Shown: one piece after another, positions 59,549-64,000 of the stretch
Layout of the letters: each line of letters begins with the position of its first letter
How positions within the stretch are numbered: position 1 is the first letter of the stretch
Source: SZUA-430 sp044220975
GTDB taxonomy: Bacteria; Pseudomonadota; Alphaproteobacteria; Micropepsales; Micropepsaceae
Direction: 5' to 3'
Assembly: GCA_044220975.1 (NCBI GenBank)
Contig: JBGAPZ010000009.1
Location: 41,575 to 105,574 of the forward strand
Length of the DNA: 64,000 nucleotides
The notes under the pieces: model-generated
Databases searched by the model: none
Seen by the model: the letters and a program-made list of their open reading frames with translations, nothing else
What the model was told of the DNA's origin: nothing
Made by a program: the position numbers and the translations under genes

Positions 59549-60013
59549 ATGAGCTTGCTTATGCCCGACAGCTACGACCGCGAAATCCTCTACCTCCTGA
59601 ACGACGTTGCCCGACTGATGAAAACGCGCGCCGACCAGCGCGCGCGCCTGAACGGCATGACACGAGCGCAATGGGTGATTCTTGCCCGCCTTGAGCGCCA
59701 CCCGGGTCTCACGCAAAACGACATCGCCGCGATCGTCGAAGTCGAACCGATCACGGTCGCCCGCCTCGTCGACCGTCTGGAAACACATGGGCTGCTTGAG
59801 CGCCGCGCCGATCCAAAGGATCGCCGAGTTTGGCGGCTTCATCTGACACCCGCGGCCGAACCAGTGCTGCGCGACATTCATCGACACAAACGCGAACTAC
59901 GCGACGAGATCACCGAAGGTGTCGATCCCGCGCTGATCGACAAAGTGATCGAAGGCCTTTTGAAAATGAAAGCGAACCTTACCGATGGACGTACGAGTCT
60001 CAGAGCGGTTTGA
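59549..60013 (+). CDS. MarR family transcriptional regulator of the efflux operon
   Basis: A 154-residue winged-helix regulator: L-T-Q-N-D-I-A-A-I-V-E-V-E-P-I-T-V-A-R-L-V-D-R-L is the recognition helix and D-P-K-D-R-R-V-W-R-L the wing. It overlaps the next gene by 29 bases, so it is cotranscribed with the pump it probably represses. Inhibitory ligands would be pump substrates. Confidence 0.9.
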   Translation: MSLLMPDSYDREILYLLNDVARLMKTRADQRARLNGMTRAQWVILARLERHPGLTQNDIAAIVEVEPITVARLVDRLETHGLLERRADPKDRRVWRLHLTPAAEPVLRDIHRHKRELRDEITEGVDPALIDKVIEGLLKMKANLTDGRTSLRAV

Positions 60014-61163
60014 ACGGCCCATCGCCGCGCCAACCGAAGAAATCGCCAGCAGGAGCTGGGCACAAATTGTCGCCGAATTCGTCACCCGAATTCGCGGCAT
60101 CGCAAGGCAAACGCTGACGACGATCCGCGAGCGCAACCTGACGCGACCGATCCTCATGATCGGCGTGCCGGCGATTGTGCTGCTTGCCTTCGCCTATACC
60201 TATCTGACGGGCGGCCGCTACGTGTCGACCGACGACGCCTATGTGCGCGCCGCCAAGCTGATGGTGTCCGCCGAAGTCTCCGGCATCGTCAGCGAAGTCG
60301 CCGTGCACGAAGGCCAGACTGTGAAGAAGGGCGATGTGCTCTTCAAACTCGACCCGCGCCCGTTCCAGATCGCGCTCGAAAACGCGAAGGCGAACCTGGC
60401 GAATACCCAACTGGCCGTCGACGCGATGAAGCAGGACTATCGCCGGATGTTGGGCGACATTGATGCCCAGCGCGCACAGGTGAATCTGGCGCAGTCGAAC
60501 CTGAACCGCGTCGCTCCGCTCTTGAAAACGAAATTCGTCTCGCAAGCGGCCTACGACCAGTCGCGCTTCGCACTCAGCGCCGAACAGCAAAAGCTAGTGT
60601 CGCTTGAACAGCAGGCGAAGGCGCAACTGGCCAAACTCTCCGGCAACCCCGACCTCGACGCCGCGACGCACCCGCAATATCTGCAGGCCAAAGCGCAGGT
60701 CGATGAGGCCCAGCGTCAGCTCGACAACACGATCGTTCGCGCGCCCTTCGATGGCATCGCAACCCAGACGTCGGGCATGCAGCCCGGCGTCTATGTCGTC
60801 TCCTCCATGGCCGCCTTCAGCAACACGGCGGCCGTCGGCCTCGTTTCGACCGACAATGTCTGGGTCGACGCGAACATGAAGGAAACCGACCTCACTTATG
60901 TGAAGCCGGGCGACAAGGTCGACGTCACGGTCGACACGTATCCGGGCAAGACCTGGAGCGCGACGGTGGAGTCCGTTGGGGCCGCGACCGGCGCCGACTT
61001 CTCGCTGCTGCCCTCCAACAACTCGAGCGGCAACTGGACGAAGGTCGTGCAGCGCATCCCCGTGCGCGTACACGTCGAACGCCACGCCGGCGACCCGCTG
61101 CTGCGCTCTGGCATGAGTGCGAACGTCGAGATCGACACCGGCCATCAGCGGACGCTGTTCTAA
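59985..61163 (+). CDS. HlyD/EmrA-type efflux periplasmic adaptor
   Basis: A 392-residue membrane-fusion protein. One N-terminal membrane helix (about 56-75) anchors it in the inner membrane. The lipoyl half-motif S-A-E-V-S-G-I-V-S-E-V-A-V-H-E-G-Q-T-V-K-K-G-D-V-L-F follows, then a long coiled coil and the beta-barrel segment with V-R-A-P-F-D-G-I-A. It connects EmrB to an outer-membrane channel, which is not encoded here. Confidence 0.93.
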   Translation: MDVRVSERFERPIAAPTEEIASRSWAQIVAEFVTRIRGIARQTLTTIRERNLTRPILMIGVPAIVLLAFAYTYLTGGRYVSTDDAYVRAAKLMVSAEVSGIVSEVAVHEGQTVKKGDVLFKLDPRPFQIALENAKANLANTQLAVDAMKQDYRRMLGDIDAQRAQVNLAQSNLNRVAPLLKTKFVSQAAYDQSRFALSAEQQKLVSLEQQAKAQLAKLSGNPDLDAATHPQYLQAKAQVDEAQRQLDNTIVRAPFDGIATQTSGMQPGVYVVSSMAAFSNTAAVGLVSTDNVWVDANMKETDLTYVKPGDKVDVTVDTYPGKTWSATVESVGAATGADFSLLPSNNSSGNWTKVVQRIPVRVHVERHAGDPLLRSGMSANVEIDTGHQRTLF

Positions 61164-61172
61164 GGCGCCGCT

Positions 61173-62729
61173 ATGAACGTTGCTGCCGCCCCGTCGCCCG
61201 CGAGCCCCGCTGCTCAGCGTATGATCGTCACCGCTGCGACCATGATCGCAACGCTGATGCAGGCGCTGGACAACACGATCGCCAACGTCGCCTTGCCGCA
61301 CATGCAAGGGTCACTCTCCGCGAGCGCAGACCAGATCACCTGGGTGTTGACCTCCTACATCGTTGCAGCCGCGATCATGACCGCGCCGGTCGGTTGGCTC
61401 GCAGCGCGCTTCGGCCGCAAGCGCTTCTTCATCGTGACCTTGATCGGTTTCACCGTCGCCTCAATGTTGTGCGGCGCAGCCCAAACGCTGTCGCAGATGG
61501 TTCTCTTTCGTCTGGCTCAAGGCGTCTTCGGTGCGGCGCTGGTACCACTCTCGCAGACGACACTGCTCGACATGTACCCGATCGAAAAACGCGGTCAGGC
61601 GATGGCGCTGTGGGGCATGGGTGTGATGGTGGGCCCGATCATGGGTCCGACGCTCGGTGGCTGGCTGACCGACGCCTACAATTGGCGCTGGGTCTTCTAT
61701 GTCAACGTACCGTTCGGAATTCTCTCAGTTTTGGGCCTATGGTTCTGCCTGAAAGGTGACGACCAGAGCCGCGACATGAAATTCGATTGGCTTGGCTTTG
61801 GCGTCTTGAGCATCGGTCTCGGCGCCCTCCAGCTCATGCTCGATCGCGGCCTCCAACTCGACTGGTTTTCGTCGAGTGAGATCGTCGTCGAATCGCTGCT
61901 TGCCGCACTCGGCATCTATCTCTTCTTCGTTCACATGTTGACGGCGAAGGAACCGTTCATCTCGCCGCGCATGTTCACGGACCGCAACTTCGTGGCCGGC
62001 ATGGCAGTGATGTTCATCGTCGGCATGGTTCTGCTCTCGAGCGCGGCACTGCTTCCAACCTACCTGCAGCGGCTCGGCAACTATTCGGTGACCGAGGCGG
62101 GCCTCCTCATGGCGCCACGCGGCATCGGCACGATGTTCGCAATGCTGATCGCAGGCCGCCTCGCGACGCGCGTTGATCCGCGCCTATTGATGCTGTTCGG
62201 CATCTCGACGATGGCCTTCACGCTTTGGCTGATGACCGGATGGACGCCCTCGGTCAGTCGATGGACGCTCGTTTGGGTGACCACGCTGCAGGGCTTCGGC
62301 ATGGGATTCGTGTTCATACCCTTGCAAGTCGTTGCCTTTGCGACCCTGCCCAACGCCTTCCGCACCGATGGCGCGGCGCTCTTCAGCCTGATGCGCAACG
62401 TCGGCAGCGCGATCGGCGTTTCGGCCGCCGTTGCTCTGCTCTCGCAGAGCACGGCCACGATGTATCAGCAGCTTGGCGAGAACGTGACGGCGCTCAATCC
62501 TGCCTATCATTCGGGCGCGGCTGGAATGGCCTTTAACCCGAACCTACCGATGGGGCTCAGCGCCATCAGCAGCGAAATCCTACGCGAAGCGCAAATCGTC
62601 GCCTATTCGAACGATTTCCTGCTGATGTTCTGGGTCAGTCTGCTGGCCGCGTTTGCACTGCTGCTCATGCGCAAACCCGAACGCACCCCAGCCGCTCCCC
62701 CGCCCGAGGCTGCCGCCGCTTTTGAGTGA
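61173..62729 (+). CDS. DHA2-family (EmrB-type) MFS multidrug transporter
   Basis: A 518-residue permease with 14 predicted membrane helices. A-L-D-N-T-I-A-N-V-A-L-P-H-M is the DHA2 motif D1-like start, W-V-L-T-S-Y-I-V-A is helix 2, and G-W-L-A-A-R-F-G-R-K-R is motif A. M-G-P-T-L-G-G-W is motif C. Proton-driven export of hydrophobic compounds through the adjacent adaptor is likely. Ten bases after it. Confidence 0.93.
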   Translation: MNVAAAPSPASPAAQRMIVTAATMIATLMQALDNTIANVALPHMQGSLSASADQITWVLTSYIVAAAIMTAPVGWLAARFGRKRFFIVTLIGFTVASMLCGAAQTLSQMVLFRLAQGVFGAALVPLSQTTLLDMYPIEKRGQAMALWGMGVMVGPIMGPTLGGWLTDAYNWRWVFYVNVPFGILSVLGLWFCLKGDDQSRDMKFDWLGFGVLSIGLGALQLMLDRGLQLDWFSSSEIVVESLLAALGIYLFFVHMLTAKEPFISPRMFTDRNFVAGMAVMFIVGMVLLSSAALLPTYLQRLGNYSVTEAGLLMAPRGIGTMFAMLIAGRLATRVDPRLLMLFGISTMAFTLWLMTGWTPSVSRWTLVWVTTLQGFGMGFVFIPLQVVAFATLPNAFRTDGAALFSLMRNVGSAIGVSAAVALLSQSTATMYQQLGENVTALNPAYHSGAAGMAFNPNLPMGLSAISSEILREAQIVAYSNDFLLMFWVSLLAAFALLLMRKPERTPAAPPPEAAAAFE

Positions 62730-63731
62730 TCAGCGCCGCGCCTTCAGCAGCGCGACTTCTGTCAACGCCTGCTGCGCGACCGCGGCTTCCGGAAAGCCCG
62801 TCAGCCGCGTCTGTGCCTCCGCCTCGGCGAGCAGGCGCATGGCCTTCATGAGCCGAGCAGGATCCCAGCCCGAAAGCTGGGCCTGCATCCGCTGTTCATA
62901 ATAGGACGATCGCCCCCACGACGGCCCACCCGCACCTTCCGCGAACGACCCCAGCCGTTGAAACAAGCGTAGCGCAGCACCGACTGCACCCGTCCAAGAC
63001 ACGGTGGATTCTGCCGCCTTCACTATCAGCCGGTCGAGCTTCTTGAGGTCGCCTTCGACCACGGCATCGGCGATCTCATCAATCTCAACCGCACCGCTGT
63101 CCCCGATTAGCGTGACGGCCTCGCCGCGCGTTAGCTTCAAACCTTTCTGAGCGGGCCCGAGATACGCCATAAGCTTATCCATCTCGCTGCGAAGCAACCG
63201 CCGGTCCGTGCTCAACGCATCCGCCAGATAGGCAAGAGCATCCGCCTCGGCTTCCCACCCGGCCCCCGTCAGCGTTTCGCGGATCAACCGCGCCGCATCC
63301 TCGGGCCGGTCGTCGTAGCATTCGATCGCCGCAGCAGCCTTCGCGCCCTCGAAAAGTTTGCGCAGCGACGACGTTTTGTTGAGTTCGCCCGCCTCGACGA
63401 CGAGAAACGCATCGCCAATCGGATCGCTCACATAACCTTCGAACAAATCAGCAAGCCCATCTGTCGCATCGCGCACGCGCACGACCCGCCGCCCGCCGAA
63501 CATCGAGATCGCGCCCGCTTCGTCGCCGAGCCGCGCCGGGTCCTTCCGGAGCACATCCGCGCCAAGATCGGCGACACGAAACGCATCGTTCAAATCCGGT
63601 ACGACCGACTTTGCTAACCGGTCCGCGCGCTCGCGCACGAGCCCATTGTTCGATCCGAAAACGAGCGCAGCCACCCACGCTTTCGGAGGAGTTGCACTCA
63701 GTTTGTCGGCGTCAGACGATGAAACGCGCAT
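62730..63731 (-). CDS. holA: DNA polymerase III subunit delta
   Basis: A 333-residue clamp-loader subunit that opens the beta clamp. A-A-L-V-F-G-S-N-N-G-L-V-R-E-R is the start of the AAA+-like fold, which in delta lacks the P-loop. D-A-F-L-V-V-E-A-G-E-L, Y-L-A-D-A-L-S-T-D-R-R-L-L-R-S-E-M-D-K-L, and the helical end F-P-E-A-A-V-A-Q-Q follow. ATG at 63729-63731 is chosen since the frame upstream belongs to lptE in another phase. It converges on the EmrB gene. Confidence 0.9.
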   Translation of the reverse strand: MRVSSSDADKLSATPPKAWVAALVFGSNNGLVRERADRLAKSVVPDLNDAFRVADLGADVLRKDPARLGDEAGAISMFGGRRVVRVRDATDGLADLFEGYVSDPIGDAFLVVEAGELNKTSSLRKLFEGAKAAAAIECYDDRPEDAARLIRETLTGAGWEAEADALAYLADALSTDRRLLRSEMDKLMAYLGPAQKGLKLTRGEAVTLIGDSGAVEIDEIADAVVEGDLKKLDRLIVKAAESTVSWTGAVGAALRLFQRLGSFAEGAGGPSWGRSSYYEQRMQAQLSGWDPARLMKAMRLLAEAEAQTRLTGFPEAAVAQQALTEVALLKARR

Positions 63732-63741
63732 GAGGCGCGAA

Positions 63742-64000
63742 CTAGGACTTGCCGCCGAACCGTTGCTCGAAATAGAGCCCCAAGCGCAGGCGAATATCTT
63801 CGCCAACTTCGCGCGCTGCCCGTTCTTGCGCGTCGCGTTCGGCGGACTGCGTCGCAAACTGCGAGTCGGCGACGTTGTACGCAGCGATCGCGCGCGCAAG
63901 ACCCTTATCCAGCACCTCGCCCGATACCGTATCGCGCAACTCGTATTGCGCGGTCAGGCGGTAGTTGTAACGCGTGATCTGCGTATTCGATTGAATCGCG
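63742..64000 (-). CDS. lptE: LPS-assembly lipoprotein LptE, C-terminal part
   Basis: The last 86 codons of a gene that continues beyond the right window edge. R-Y-N-Y-R-L-T-A-Q-Y-E-L-R-D followed by Y-N-V-A-D-S-Q-F-A-T-Q-S-A-E-R-D-A-Q-E-R-A, and the end R-L-R-L-G-L-Y-F, match the C-terminal half of LptE, which plugs LptD. Its position just before holA is the standard order. The lipobox is out of view. Confidence 0.85.
   Translation of the reverse strand, partial: AIQSNTQITRYNYRLTAQYELRDTVSGEVLDKGLARAIAAYNVADSQFATQSAERDAQERAAREVGEDIRLRLGLYFEQRFGGKS

Noticed and set aside
1..64000. CRISPR arrays, rRNA, tRNA, transposases or phage genes
   Set aside because: None were recognised on either strand by reading; a tRNA or covariance scan would be needed to exclude small RNAs fully.

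Overview
The window is a 64 kb piece of a GC-rich alphaproteobacterial chromosome. The main evidence is gene order: dnaQ-coaE-aroE-maf-ppsR run leftward, hemH-hemJ-rho run rightward, and mnmE-mnmG-rsmG-parA-parB ... holA-lptE follow. This is the block that surrounds the replication origin in Caulobacter, Rickettsia and relatives. The hisB-hisH-hisA-hisF / hslV-hslU divergence, tim44-secB and ftsK-lolA pairs fit the same class. The genus cannot be fixed from sequence reading alone. No rRNA, tRNA, CRISPR array, prophage or insertion sequence was seen.

Layout. 1-11 kb: exported, metabolic and unknown genes (RsiV-like exported protein, SnoaL-like protein, alpha/beta hydrolase, the threonine-degradation pair tdh-kbl, an exported S41 peptidase, a PNPOx-like protein, a PRC-barrel lipoprotein, a ketopantoate-reductase-like enzyme, a membrane-anchored amidohydrolase). 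11-14 kb: a YbaK editing protein, then a tightly packed cnoX-LON domain-Trm112-DUF971-small membrane protein run, facing a ubiquinone-type hydroxylase. 15.5-17.4 kb: glnK-amtB with a clear terminator. 17.5-20.7 kb: small membrane proteins, a frameshifted TPR gene, an aminotransferase and two copies of an interspersed repeat. 20.8-26.8 kb: ftsK, lolA, and a puuD-like/puuA-like pair. 26.8-33.1 kb: CYTH-CHAD, hisF-A-H-B, and divergent hslVU. 33.3-38.7 kb: a large membrane protein that appears to join a prephenate-dehydratase-like fold to an OmpA-like domain, then smr, mltA, tim44 and secB. 38.7-45.9 kb: the origin-flanking housekeeping genes. 45.9-53.3 kb: accessory genes (PQQ-type sugar dehydrogenase, SDR, HD-domain protein, MarR regulator, quinone oxidoreductase, a YyaL/SPATA20 thioredoxin-domain protein). 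53.4-64 kb: mnmE-mnmG-rsmG-parA-parB, an inserted MarR-EmrA-EmrB efflux operon, and holA-lptE.

Working together. The origin-side genes link chromosome partition (parAB, ftsK), tRNA U34 modification (mnmE/mnmG), replication (dnaQ, holA) and haem synthesis (hemH, hemJ). Envelope genes recur: lolA, lptE, mltA, secB and the OmpA-like fusion.

Most unusual observations: (1) the PDT-like/TM/OmpA-like fusion at about 33.3-35.5 kb; (2) an HslU lacking roughly 55 residues of its I domain; (3) a probable chromosomal origin at 42.3-42.8 kb with three DnaA-box-like sites at exact 65 bp steps; (4) an S41 peptidase made of two tandem modules, the first without a catalytic serine; (5) clustered parS-like sites near mnmG/rsmG; (6) several short perfect inverted repeats beside regulators.
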